DNA of 6,716 nt from positions 1 to 6,716 of the forward strand of contig USIY01000124.1 in the NCBI GenBank assembly GCA_900554845.1. Direction: 5' to 3'. The notes below the pieces were generated by a model. The model made no database searches. It saw nothing but the letters and a program-made list of their open reading frames with translations, and was not told the origin of the DNA. The DNA is from an uncultured Bacteroidales bacterium (GTDB taxonomy: Bacteria; Bacteroidota; Bacteroidia; Bacteroidales; Muribaculaceae). This document shows positions 1 to 5,997 of the stretch, one piece after another. Numbering within the stretch: position 1 is the stretch's first letter; every line of letters starts with the position of its first letter. The position numbers were made by a program, and so were the translations under genes.

Positions 1-1536
1 TTCGCGCGCCTTCCGGGCCGTCGCGGGGCTGCAGATGCTGGGGCGTATGTACTGTATTGCCAGCGTTGAGTCCTTGCCGTCCTCGTCGATGAGTCCGCGC
101 ATCAGGTGCGGCCGCACATATTTGCCGTCGTTGGCGATGGCGTTGTAGACCGACAGGGTGAAGAGGGGAGGGAGCTCCGTGTTGTAGCCGTAGGCCTGGC
201 GCGCCAGGTCAAGGTGCCGGGCAGTCATGGTGATGTTGTTGCCGCGGCTGTCCTTGTCCACAAGACGGCGGATCCGCGGCGTGCATTCTCCGGCTATGCC
301 CGAGCGTATCGGCTCGAAGAAGCCCAGGCCGGCCAGCCGGTCGTACCATTTCTCGGGATTCTTTGCGTATCCCCGGAAGATTACGCGGGCTATGCCGGTG
401 TTGGAGGATTGCTCTATCACTTGCTTCATGCTCTTCGGGCCGGAGCCGTGCGGGTCGTTGGTGCGCATGAAAGGGGAGCAGTCCACCATGTCGTTCACGC
501 TTTTCACCAGGCCGTCCTCGAAGGCTATCATCAGCGAGATCGGCTTCATTACCGAGCCGGGCTCGAAAGGAAGCACGGCGCGGTTCAACGCCTCGCCGTA
601 GGTGCCGTCATCAAGACGCTCTATGTTGGAGATGGCTTTGATCTCGCCGGTCTTAACCTCCATCAGTATGGCCGTGCCCCATTCGGCGTTGGCCTGCGAG
701 CAGATGTCGTGCAGTTCCTCCTCCAGCATGTCCTGGAGGTCGATGTTGATGGTGGTGCGTATGTCGTAGCCGCGGCGCGGGGGAGTGCTTATCCAGTTGC
801 CGATGCCGTGGGCCATAGGAACTTTTTTGGCGAGGCCCGGCGTACCGTAAAGCAGCGAGTCGAGGTCCTTCTCCAGTCCCGAATAACCGTGGATCTGTTT
901 CGTCCGGTAGTTCTCGTTCACGCGGCCTATGCTCCGGAAGGCCATGCGCCCGTAGGGATACATCCTCTTGTTGCGGGCCGTCTTGTAGAGAGGGGTGTTC
1001 CTCGTCTTGTTCCATTTGCGGATGAAGGGGAAATTCTTCACCCTTTCATAATCCTCCAGCGAGCCTTTCTGCACCAGCCGCAGGGAGCGGCTGCGCCGGT
1101 CCGGATCCTTGTCGAACTCGCGTTTCAGTTTGGTGCGCCATGAATACTTCGCCAGGGAGTCGGGATTGTTGCCTATGTTTCGGCGCCTGGGGTAATATTT
1201 GTCGAGGGAGTCGGCCAGGGCGTAGATGGAGTCTTTGGGGATCACCTGCATGTCGCGGATCTTGCGGTGGCGGAGGTCCAGCAGGATGTCGAACACGCGG
1301 AGGTTGCACGCCAGGATGTTGCCGTTGTCCGACAGCAGGTTGCCGCGTTGCGGGGCTATGGTGTCCACCTTGGAGAAGATGGCTTTGCTCTGGCGGTTCC
1401 AGGCCTTAGCCTCGATCACGGTGGTGTTGAACAGCTTGACAAGGATGGCCGCTCCCACCAATATGCAGAGCACCACGATGAACGCGTAGCGCCCGAGGAT
1501 ATGTTTCTTGTTGTTTTGTTTCTTTTTCTGTGCCAT
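1..1536 (-). CDS. ftsI: Septal peptidoglycan transpeptidase FtsI (class B penicillin-binding protein), 3' end outside window
   Basis: This is the cross-linking transpeptidase of the division septum, anchored in the inner membrane and acting in the periplasm. The reading frame is open for 512 codons from ATG 1536 to the left edge without a stop. Residues 1–12 are Lys-rich, and a single membrane anchor follows at about 17–36. Residues 62–76 (PQRGNLLSDNGNILA) match the RGxIxDxxGxxLA box of the class B N-terminal pedestal. The transpeptidase domain shows the SxxK motif with nucleophile Ser328 (SVMK, in FEPGSVMKP) and the SxN motif at 377–379 (SSN). The KTG motif and any PASTA domain would lie beyond the edge. 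It starts 12 nt after the ftsL-like stop and belongs to the same operon. Residues seen and family knowledge agree. The only uncertainty is the missing C terminus, and whether it is FtsI proper or a close class B paralogue; the position in the dcw cluster favours FtsI. Confidence 0.95.
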   Translation of the reverse strand, partial: MAQKKKQNNKKHILGRYAFIVVLCILVGAAILVKLFNTTVIEAKAWNRQSKAIFSKVDTIAPQRGNLLSDNGNILACNLRVFDILLDLRHRKIRDMQVIPKDSIYALADSLDKYYPRRRNIGNNPDSLAKYSWRTKLKREFDKDPDRRSRSLRLVQKGSLEDYERVKNFPFIRKWNKTRNTPLYKTARNKRMYPYGRMAFRSIGRVNENYRTKQIHGYSGLEKDLDSLLYGTPGLAKKVPMAHGIGNWISTPPRRGYDIRTTINIDLQDMLEEELHDICSQANAEWGTAILMEVKTGEIKAISNIERLDDGTYGEALNRAVLPFEPGSVMKPISLMIAFEDGLVKSVNDMVDCSPFMRTNDPHGSGPKSMKQVIEQSSNTGIARVIFRGYAKNPEKWYDRLAGLGFFEPIRSGIAGECTPRIRRLVDKDSRGNNITMTARHLDLARQAYGYNTELPPLFTLSVYNAIANDGKYVRPHLMRGLIDEDGKDSTLAIQYIRPSICSPATARKARE

Positions 1537-1548
1537 GGTTGCAAGTCG

Positions 1549-1935
1549 TTATCGGTTGATGTTCTCTTCCTCGCTGAGGCGGTAGGGGGGCTGTTCCTGG
1601 AACTCCAGGGGGAGTCCGCGGTCATGGACCATTTTTTTCATCTCCGTCTCGCGTATCAGCGACATGTATTTGGATTTCTCCTCCAGCATGATGCTGCGCG
1701 AGCGCTGCAGTTCGGTGGTGAGGCTCTTTATCTCCTCCATCTTGGTCTTGGTCTTGTAGCGCAGTCCCATCAGCGCAACGATCACCACCACTATCACCAT
1801 TATGAGCCATGCGTTGGTCTTGAAGAATTCCAGAGATATGGACTGGCCGTAACGCAGCTCGTCGACCCATCCGGGCGACTTTTTTTTCTTCTTGGAGTCG
1901 TTCTTTTTTTTATTTATGTTTTTGGCGGGAGCCAT
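1549..1935 (-). CDS. ftsL: FtsL-like cell division protein
   Basis: This is a 128-residue bitopic membrane protein between rsmH and ftsI, the standard place for FtsL. FtsL recruits and activates the septal synthase together with FtsQ and FtsB. Residues 5–19 are strongly basic (KNINKKKNDSKKKKK) and would stay in the cytoplasm. A membrane segment spans about 42–59 (AWLIMVIVVVIVALMGL). Residues 62–101 are charged and heptad-like, consistent with a periplasmic coiled coil. The tail has RGLPL (106–110) and PPYRL (116–120), which I recall as typical of the Bacteroidetes FtsL-like family. ATG 1935 is 26 nt after the rsmH stop, and its stop is 12 nt before ftsI. Classical FtsL sequences are poorly conserved, so the call rests on size, topology and gene order. 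Confidence 0.85.
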   Translation of the reverse strand: MAPAKNINKKKNDSKKKKKSPGWVDELRYGQSISLEFFKTNAWLIMVIVVVIVALMGLRYKTKTKMEEIKSLTTELQRSRSIMLEEKSKYMSLIRETEMKKMVHDRGLPLEFQEQPPYRLSEEENINR

Positions 1936-1961
1936 GGTTGGTAGTCGTTTTGATTAGGGGT

Positions 1962-2885
1962 TCAGCGGTCGGTTTTGTCGGACAGTTCGGCCACACGCAG
2001 TTTGGCGGAGCGGGAGCGGGGATTGCGTTCCACTTCCTCGGCGTCGGGAACGATGGGGGAGCGGGTTATCGTTTTCCAGGGAGAGAGCACATGTCCGTAG
2101 AAATCCTGTTCCACCTTGCCCTCGATGTTGCCGGAACGCAGGAAGTTCTTCACCAGCCGGTCCTCGATGCTGTGGTAGGTGATCACGGCGAGCCTTCCCC
2201 CCGGTTTCAGGACTTTCAGGGAATTGTTCAGGAAAACCCGCAGGGAGTGCATCTCGTCGTTTGTTTCGATTCGCAGCGCCTGGAAGGCCTGTGCGAGGTC
2301 TTTTTTTAGGCTTTTGGGGTTCAGCAGCGGGGAGAGGGTTTCCGCCAGTTGTGCGGTGGTGAGGATAGGGGCGACCGCGCGGCGTTTCACGATTGCGGCG
2401 GCCAGCTGGCCGGTGCGTTTCAGGTCGGTGTAGGCGCGGAACATGTTGTCGAGCTCTTCCTGCGGGTATTCGCGCAGTATGTCGGCGGCCGTGCGTTCGC
2501 CGCTGCGGTTCATGCGCATGTCAAGGGGAGCGTCTTCGCGGAAGGAGAATCCCCGCGAGGCGTCGTCGAAGTGGTGGAACGATACGCCGAGGTCCGCCAG
2601 GATGCCGTCCACCTTGCCGACATCGTAAAAGTGCAGAAAATTGGGTATGAAGCGGTAGTCGGAATGTACAAATGTAAATCGGGGATCGTCGGGAGCGTTG
2701 CGGAATGCGTCGATGTCGCGGTCAAAACCGTAGAGACGTCCCTTGGGACCGAGACGCTCAAGAATGGCGCGGGAGTGTCCCCCGCCGCCGAATGTGGCGT
2801 CGATATACACACCTTCCGGCTTGATTTCCAACAAGTCGAGTGTCGGCGTCAGCAACGCCGGTATGTGATAGGTCTCTGTGGTCAT
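1962..2885 (-). CDS. rsmH: 16S rRNA (cytosine1402-N4)-methyltransferase RsmH (MraW)
   Basis: This enzyme transfers a methyl group from S-adenosylmethionine to N4 of C1402 in the ribosomal P site. It is cytoplasmic and 307 residues long, normal for the family. Visible motifs are the N-terminal HIPALL (7–12), the SAM-binding DATFGGGGHS (29–38), the acidic GFDRD loop (53–57), DLGVS (98–102), the hallmark RGFSFREDAPLDMRMN (111–126), YHSIEDR (237–243) and the C-terminal NPRSRSAKLR (288–297). All conserved blocks are present and in order, so the gene appears intact. ATG 2885 places HIPALL at the usual distance from the N terminus. It is the first gene of the visible dcw operon. The usual upstream neighbour mraZ is missing, and a non-coding stretch with a putative promoter lies there instead. 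Confidence 0.97.
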   Translation of the reverse strand: MTTETYHIPALLTPTLDLLEIKPEGVYIDATFGGGGHSRAILERLGPKGRLYGFDRDIDAFRNAPDDPRFTFVHSDYRFIPNFLHFYDVGKVDGILADLGVSFHHFDDASRGFSFREDAPLDMRMNRSGERTAADILREYPQEELDNMFRAYTDLKRTGQLAAAIVKRRAVAPILTTAQLAETLSPLLNPKSLKKDLAQAFQALRIETNDEMHSLRVFLNNSLKVLKPGGRLAVITYHSIEDRLVKNFLRSGNIEGKVEQDFYGHVLSPWKTITRSPIVPDAEEVERNPRSRSAKLRVAELSDKTDR

Positions 2886-2986
2886 GCTTCAATAATCCCC
2901 TTTGCGCGAATGCTTGTTGTTCTGTGACGCTTCGATGAAAAACGGTGTTTCTATGCTTATAAATACCAACATCTTTCTTTGGGGTG

Positions 2987-3020
2987 TAAAGTTAGTTATT
3001 TTTTGTAAACTATTTACAAA
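2987..3020 (-). promoter_or_regulatory. Putative promoter of the rsmH–ftsL–ftsI operon with an embedded inverted repeat
   Basis: On the minus strand TAACTTTA (2987–2994) matches seven of eight positions of the Bacteroidetes -7 element TAnnTTTG. A TTTG (3017–3020) lies 22 bp upstream, slightly more than the usual 19–21. The -33-like TTTG is inside the right arm of a perfect inverted repeat at 3002–3020 (TTTGTAAA, CTA, TTTACAAA). The leader to rsmH would be about 95–100 nt. The assignment rests only on consensus similarity and position. Confidence 0.4.
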
Positions 3021-3082
3021 TAAAAACAGTAAAATTCTCTCGAATATCAAAAAAAGTTATCAACAGGTAGCTATCTTGTCTT

Positions 3083-3174
3083 CACGCAGAGCCCGCGCGC
3101 AACAGGGATTGTCGGTGCGAGGCGCCGGGTTTAAAGCACGCAGAGCCGCGGAGATCGCAGAGGCAGCGCGGAGG
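3083..3174. repeat. GC-rich GCRGAG repeat patch
   Basis: The 11-mer CACGCAGAGCC occurs at 3083–3093 and again at 3137–3147. From 3140 the core GCRGAG recurs at 3140, 3148, 3157 and 3168, giving a quasi-period of 8–11 bp. The style resembles the degenerate 'CACGCAGAG…GCGGAG' intergenic repeats I know from several bacterial phyla, including Bacteroidetes. No function can be assigned. It marks the junction between the dcw operon and the accessory block. Confidence 0.5.
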
Positions 3175-3194
3175 ATTTGAGCGCGTCTCAAGAA

Positions 3195-3725
3195 CTATTT
3201 CTTGCGCCAGCCGCCGATGGTGAGGCCCACGGATAGACCAATCACGTTATAGCCTTTGCGGACTATGACGCCGTAGCCCGTGAAGCGCACCCAGCTGAAC
3301 AGCTCCACTCCGAATTTAGGGATAAAACTCACAGCGCGGCCGTCGGTGGGGTACGGATGGGTGAAGTCATGTCCGTCCGTGGAATAGAAAGAAACTCCTA
3401 AACCCAGTCCGGCAAAAGGATTCACCTTGCGTCCCTGGCGGAAGTTGTAATGCGAGACGGCGCCTATCGAGAACATGCTGTTGCTCTGATCGGGATCAAA
3501 GTTGGAGCTTTCCGCAAAGGCAGGGGGGAAGTGCCCGGTGAAATCATAAATCGTTGCATCCAAGCGTAGAAATCCACCCACATCCCACGGAGTTCCCTTG
3601 ATGTTTCCTCTCAGCTCGAGGCCAAACGCCCCGCTTACGCCGCTGTTGGTGTCATGATATTTGAAGCCGGTGGCAGCGCCGAAATATAACTCGGCTGTTC
3701 GTCCTCCAAAGTTATATTTTTTTAA
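3195..3725 (-). pseudogene. 5'-truncated outer-membrane beta-barrel protein
   Basis: The frame is open from 3725 (just after an in-frame TAA at 3726–3728) to the TAG at 3195–3197, 176 codons. It contains no ATG that could start the protein; the first start-type codon is an internal GTG at 3581. The translation begins at once with barrel-like sequence (NFGGRTAELYFGAATGFKYHD), then alternating polar/hydrophobic strands, NPFAGLGLGVSFYSTDG and a terminal strand VIGLSVGLTIGGWRKK. Small Bacteroidetes barrels of this kind carry a signal peptide before the first strand, and here it is missing. The region upstream is AT-rich with stops in the minus-strand frames I read, so a simple frameshift does not restore it. 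It is most likely a decayed remnant whose 5' end was lost in a rearrangement. The substrate or role is unknown. Confidence 0.65.
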
Positions 3726-3974
3726 TTATTTTCCCAAATCCTTGCGGTCATATTTTAGTATTTATCCCATTAGTATTCAATAATATGTGAAATAGATAAA
3801 AGATAAGTGTCCCCCTCCGCTCCCAACTCTTCGTTTCAACAACAGAAGAGGTTGCGCCAACCGGCACAACCTCCGTGAATCATTGACAAAGCTCTGATCG
3901 CAAGTCAGGGTATTCTCTTACTTATCACGCTCATATGCATTATCATATTCCGGTCCACGCACATCGGGGTCCGG
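3726..3974. other. AT-rich spacer downstream of the accessory operon
   Basis: I see no gene here. The stretch contains the terminator-like hairpin at 3848–3873 and AT-rich sequence next to the broken end of the barrel gene. Confidence 0.6.
3848..3873 (-). terminator. Putative terminator hairpin of the accessory operon
   Basis: GAGGTTG (3848–3854) pairs perfectly with CAACCTC (3867–3873). After one mismatch, GCC (3856–3858) pairs with GGC (3863–3865), leaving an AACC loop. On the minus strand it is followed by a T-rich but imperfect run (TTCTGTTGTT). It lies about 100 nt after the stop at 3975, in the right place to end that transcript. The weak T-tract lowers confidence. Confidence 0.45.
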
Positions 3975-4736
3975 TCATCTGACCATTATCTTCCTGCCGT
4001 CCCTGATGTATATTCCTGGACTGGCCGTCTCCGGATTCACCTCGCGGCCCTGGAGGTCGTACATCGGAGCCGAAGCATCGTCCGTGACTGCCTTGGAGCT
4101 GCCAGCTACACCGCTGTTGCTCTTTTTCCTTAAGCAAGGGTTGACCATATAGTCCACATCAGGGAAATATTCTTCGTGATCCTCAATCCAACCGTCGTAA
4201 AAACGATCGATCGCACCGTCGTTGTCCGCGTACCAGAAAGCAACGGGGTCTCCGTTTACGCTGGGGCAGGACATCAATGCGTCCCTGTAATACGAGAACA
4301 TGATGGCACCCAGGATGCCTGTGGCAAATGATGCACGCATACCTACGATTGTATAATCGCTAACGTAGGAGCTGTAAAAGACTGTCCCGCATTTGAAATA
4401 CACCGGTTCGCCTTCGGAATCCTGGAGTGTCTGGACATCTTCGAGGTCAAAATACATCCCATTGTCCTTGCCTTTGATCCATGCGTCGGGGTATGCCTCG
4501 AATATCCCTTTTATATAGATGTCGTTGTTGTCCCGGACCACTGTCACGTCGCGCATGATGTCGTGGTATTCAGGCCCTGAATACTCCAATGCTCTGCACC
4601 TGTAATCGTCATAAGTAAGTTGCCATGCCTCTTCGGCAAGACCCGCAGGAGGGACGATCGGTCCTATGGCGTCAGAATCCGGTGCAAATGTCGTCACAAT
4701 GGTAACAATGGCCATAAGCTTCAATATAGATCTCAT
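3975..4736 (-). CDS. Secreted protein with a T9SS-like C-terminal sorting tail
   Basis: The protein has 253 residues counted from ATG 4736. The frame can be extended to a TTG at 4748, but the ATG gives the better signal peptide: MRSILKLMAIVTIVTTFAPDSDA, cleaved near residue 23. Residues 38–93 include WQLTYDDY, DIYIKGIFEAYPDAWIKG and a following Gly-rich turn. This resembles a 'YIKGL…PDAWIKG' beta module that I recall from large secreted Bacteroidales proteins. After a variable middle and a Ser/Gly linker (207–223), residues 225–253 (MYDLQGREV…GIYIRDGRKIMVR) look like the short 'YDLQGR…KGIYI…GKK' C-terminal signal of type IX secretion substrates. It follows the C10 protease by 47 nt and probably shares its transcript. 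The enzymatic role, if any, is unknown; a surface or binding protein is the simplest reading. Confidence 0.75.
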   Translation of the reverse strand: MRSILKLMAIVTIVTTFAPDSDAIGPIVPPAGLAEEAWQLTYDDYRCRALEYSGPEYHDIMRDVTVVRDNNDIYIKGIFEAYPDAWIKGKDNGMYFDLEDVQTLQDSEGEPVYFKCGTVFYSSYVSDYTIVGMRASFATGILGAIMFSYYRDALMSCPSVNGDPVAFWYADNDGAIDRFYDGWIEDHEEYFPDVDYMVNPCLRKKSNSGVAGSSKAVTDDASAPMYDLQGREVNPETASPGIYIRDGRKIMVR

Positions 4737-4750
4737 AAGCAGTCGCAATT

Positions 4751-4784
4751 AAATTATTAATTGATTAGCAAGATTTAATAATTT
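4751..4784 (-). promoter_or_regulatory. AT-only intercistronic inverted repeat
   Basis: AAATTATTAA (4751–4760) and TTAATAATTT (4775–4784) are perfect 10-bp inverted arms around a 14-nt loop. The structure starts at the last base pair of the protease stop codon and ends 14 nt before ATG 4736. It could be a weak RNA hairpin that modulates or processes the message between the two genes. AT-rich spacers make such repeats partly by chance. Confidence 0.4.
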
Positions 4785-5671
4785 TATTTATTAGGGGTAA
4801 AGTCTCCATAATATACCAGATTGACGAACGATGCGGTATTGGATACGGACTGACCAAACGGTTTGTCTGTCCATCCATAATCGGGGGTCGTGCTTCCTGC
4901 AAGATAGTAGGCGTTGCAACTTCCTCCCCATCCCCATACGAAATAAAGGTATCTGTCCGTATGTGTTACGGTACCATCATTGTTCTCGAAATGATCCACA
5001 TACATTGAGCCGTCAACCACCCATTGATGGCCTTCGGACGGGTTATCCTTGTCTGTGCCACAAATCAATATGGGCTTTCTCTCTTCTTCCTTACCGGAAA
5101 CATATTTGTAAGGCCAGTCATCGCTCCAGTCACCCGGCGCGCTGTAACCCCATTTTTTTAATACGGGAATTACATTTTTTCTTTGTGTCGGGCTACCCTC
5201 AGGAGCAACGCCATACGTAGTTTTTAAATTGTCCTGCGACCCCAATGTGAAGACAAGAGACGCTATTGACCTATATGCGTAATCACCATTTATGTAACTG
5301 TAAGGGTTGCTTTTGATTGTCTGCCAGTCAAATGAGACCGAACCATTAGCATTAGGCCATTCATAATGGGTCATGACCATGCCTACGGATAAAGGCACGC
5401 AACCTACATATGCATGCTCATATCGGTTATTGGCAGAGCACCAAAGCGAAGGACAAAAACAATTATAAGGAGATATTTGGTCCCAATTACGGACGTTCTG
5501 ATTAAGAACCGGGGGGTGTTTGGTAATCTCGGGTTCTTTTGCCACAGCGAGACTCAAAAATTCGACATCATGCGCGCATAAGTTTTTAATGTAGAATTTC
5601 AGGCCTCTGTTGAATGCGGTATCAGCGAATTGGAAACGGCCCTCCTCTGCAATAGCTATCATTTTCTTCAA
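4784..5671 (-). CDS. C10 family (streptopain-type) cysteine protease, catalytic part in the -1 frame
   Basis: This frame carries the catalytic domain of a C10 peptidase, a papain-fold family of secreted proteases. Numbering from TTG 5671: the end of the propeptide (1–60), the WDQISPYN block with a possible oxyanion-hole Gln65 (63–70), the nucleophile Cys91 in VGCVPLSVGMVM, the catalytic His215 in GHQWVVDGS, and WGWGG at 246–250. The segment IAIAEEGRF (5–13) corresponds to the propeptide stretch that should follow 'NKGFV…' in the preceding frame, so the ORF is the continuation of 5668–5997. On its own it has no signal peptide. Independent starts could be TTG 5671, overlapping the upstream stop, or ATG 5662 with AAGG 10 nt before it, but a cytoplasmic half-protease makes little sense. 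A -1 shift would yield a 404-residue lipoprotein, about the family's length. Val245 occupies the place where streptopain has Asn in HVNWGWGG. Confidence 0.85.
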   Translation of the reverse strand: MKKMIAIAEEGRFQFADTAFNRGLKFYIKNLCAHDVEFLSLAVAKEPEITKHPPVLNQNVRNWDQISPYNCFCPSLWCSANNRYEHAYVGCVPLSVGMVMTHYEWPNANGSVSFDWQTIKSNPYSYINGDYAYRSIASLVFTLGSQDNLKTTYGVAPEGSPTQRKNVIPVLKKWGYSAPGDWSDDWPYKYVSGKEEERKPILICGTDKDNPSEGHQWVVDGSMYVDHFENNDGTVTHTDRYLYFVWGWGGSCNAYYLAGSTTPDYGWTDKPFGQSVSNTASFVNLVYYGDFTPNK

Positions 5672-5997
5672 GCCTTTTTTCTTTCGTACATTACAAATCC
5701 CTTATTGTACGCATAGTTTACGGCGACGATGGTGTCCATGCCTTTCTCTGCCGGATTTTGGGCTCGTGTCTTGCGGGGTACGTAGAGCTGAACATCCTCT
5801 ACCTCCAGATCTGTTCCGCGGGTCCGTGGAAACACACGTGACATGCAGTTGTTGGCGAATTCTTCACTGTCCTTATTGCCGATTAATTCGTTGATGACAG
5901 AAGACTGCATTTGATCGATGTCCGATTCCATATCGGATGTACAAGCCGCCATTGTCAAGGTAACTAATAGTAAAGAGGAAATGAGTTTTAAATTCAT
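5668..5997 (-). CDS. Lipoprotein signal and N-terminal propeptide of the C10 protease (zero frame)
   Basis: This 109-residue frame starts with a lipoprotein signal peptide, MNLKLISSLLLVTLTMAAC, whose lipobox gives acylated Cys19. The C-terminal part DTIVAVNYAYNKGFV resembles the 'IYVVNY…NKGFVIVS' strand of Bacteroidetes C10 propeptides, which keep the protease inactive until cleaved. The frame then ends YERKKA-stop at 5668, while the rest of the propeptide and the catalytic domain follow in the -1 frame. Read alone it would be a small lipoprotein carrying half a propeptide; read through a -1 shift it is the front of a complete protease. The ATG at 5997 fits the signal peptide exactly. I found no clean promoter in front of it, so it may depend on readthrough from the gene at 6234–6602. 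Confidence 0.75.
   Translation of the reverse strand: MNLKLISSLLLVTLTMAACTSDMESDIDQMQSSVINELIGNKDSEEFANNCMSRVFPRTRGTDLEVEDVQLYVPRKTRAQNPAEKGMDTIVAVNYAYNKGFVMYERKKA
5674..5680 (-). promoter_or_regulatory. A AAA AAG slippery heptamer at the frame junction of the C10 protease
   Basis: On the coding strand the zero frame reads AGA AAA AAG GCT TGA. The heptamer A AAA AAG is in the correct X XXY YYZ phase, and a -1 slip continues as GGC TTG AAG AAA, the protease frame. The same heptamer drives the -1 shift in E. coli dnaX. AAGGGA lies about 14 nt upstream and could act as a Shine–Dalgarno-like stimulator. No strong downstream hairpin or pseudoknot was found by eye. Confidence 0.5.

Larger units (their letters stand above)
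2886..3194. other. Non-coding junction between rsmH and the beta-barrel remnant
   Basis: No convincing gene lies here. The rsmH-proximal part, to about 3060, is AT-rich and carries the putative operon promoter. From about 3080 the composition switches to GC-rich with GCAGAG/GCGGAG repeats. The plus-strand frame at 2902–3180 is open but low-complexity and Arg/Ala-rich at its end, which is how a GC-rich repeat reads when translated. mraZ would be expected in this place and no trace of it is visible. Confidence 0.7.

Noticed and set aside
106..1143. 345-codon open frame on the plus strand
   Set aside because: It lies entirely antisense to ftsI, whose minus-strand frame shows SxxK and SxN motifs. 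The translation is a Val/Ala/Gly/His-rich mirror of a GC-rich gene with no recognisable domain.
1267..1944. 225-codon open frame on the plus strand
   Set aside because: It is antisense to ftsI and the ftsL-like gene, with low-complexity stretches such as HHHYHHYE and FFFLL runs that mirror Lys-rich and hydrophobic codons on the other strand.
3057..3065. DnaA-box-like TTATCAACA near the dcw operon
   Set aside because: It differs by one base from the consensus and is a single copy with no cluster, dnaA or dnaN nearby. A lone 9-mer is not evidence of an origin.
2902..3180. 92-codon open frame on the plus strand upstream of rsmH
   Set aside because: It crosses the AT-rich promoter region and the GC-rich repeats, changes composition midway and has no promoter or domain signal.
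3189..3204. CAAGAA/TTCTTG inverted repeat at the end of the barrel remnant as a terminator
   Set aside because: The six-bp AT-leaning stem overlaps the stop codon and has no T-tract on the minus strand, so it is too weak to call.
3943..4137. 64-codon open frame on the minus strand at the end of the sorting-tail gene
   Set aside because: It overlaps the 3' end of the gene at 3975–4736 in another frame and has a composition unlike its neighbours. The overlapping frame has the sorting tail.
4831..5220. 129-codon open frame on the plus strand
   Set aside because: It is antisense to the C10 catalytic domain and shows no domain pattern or signal peptide.
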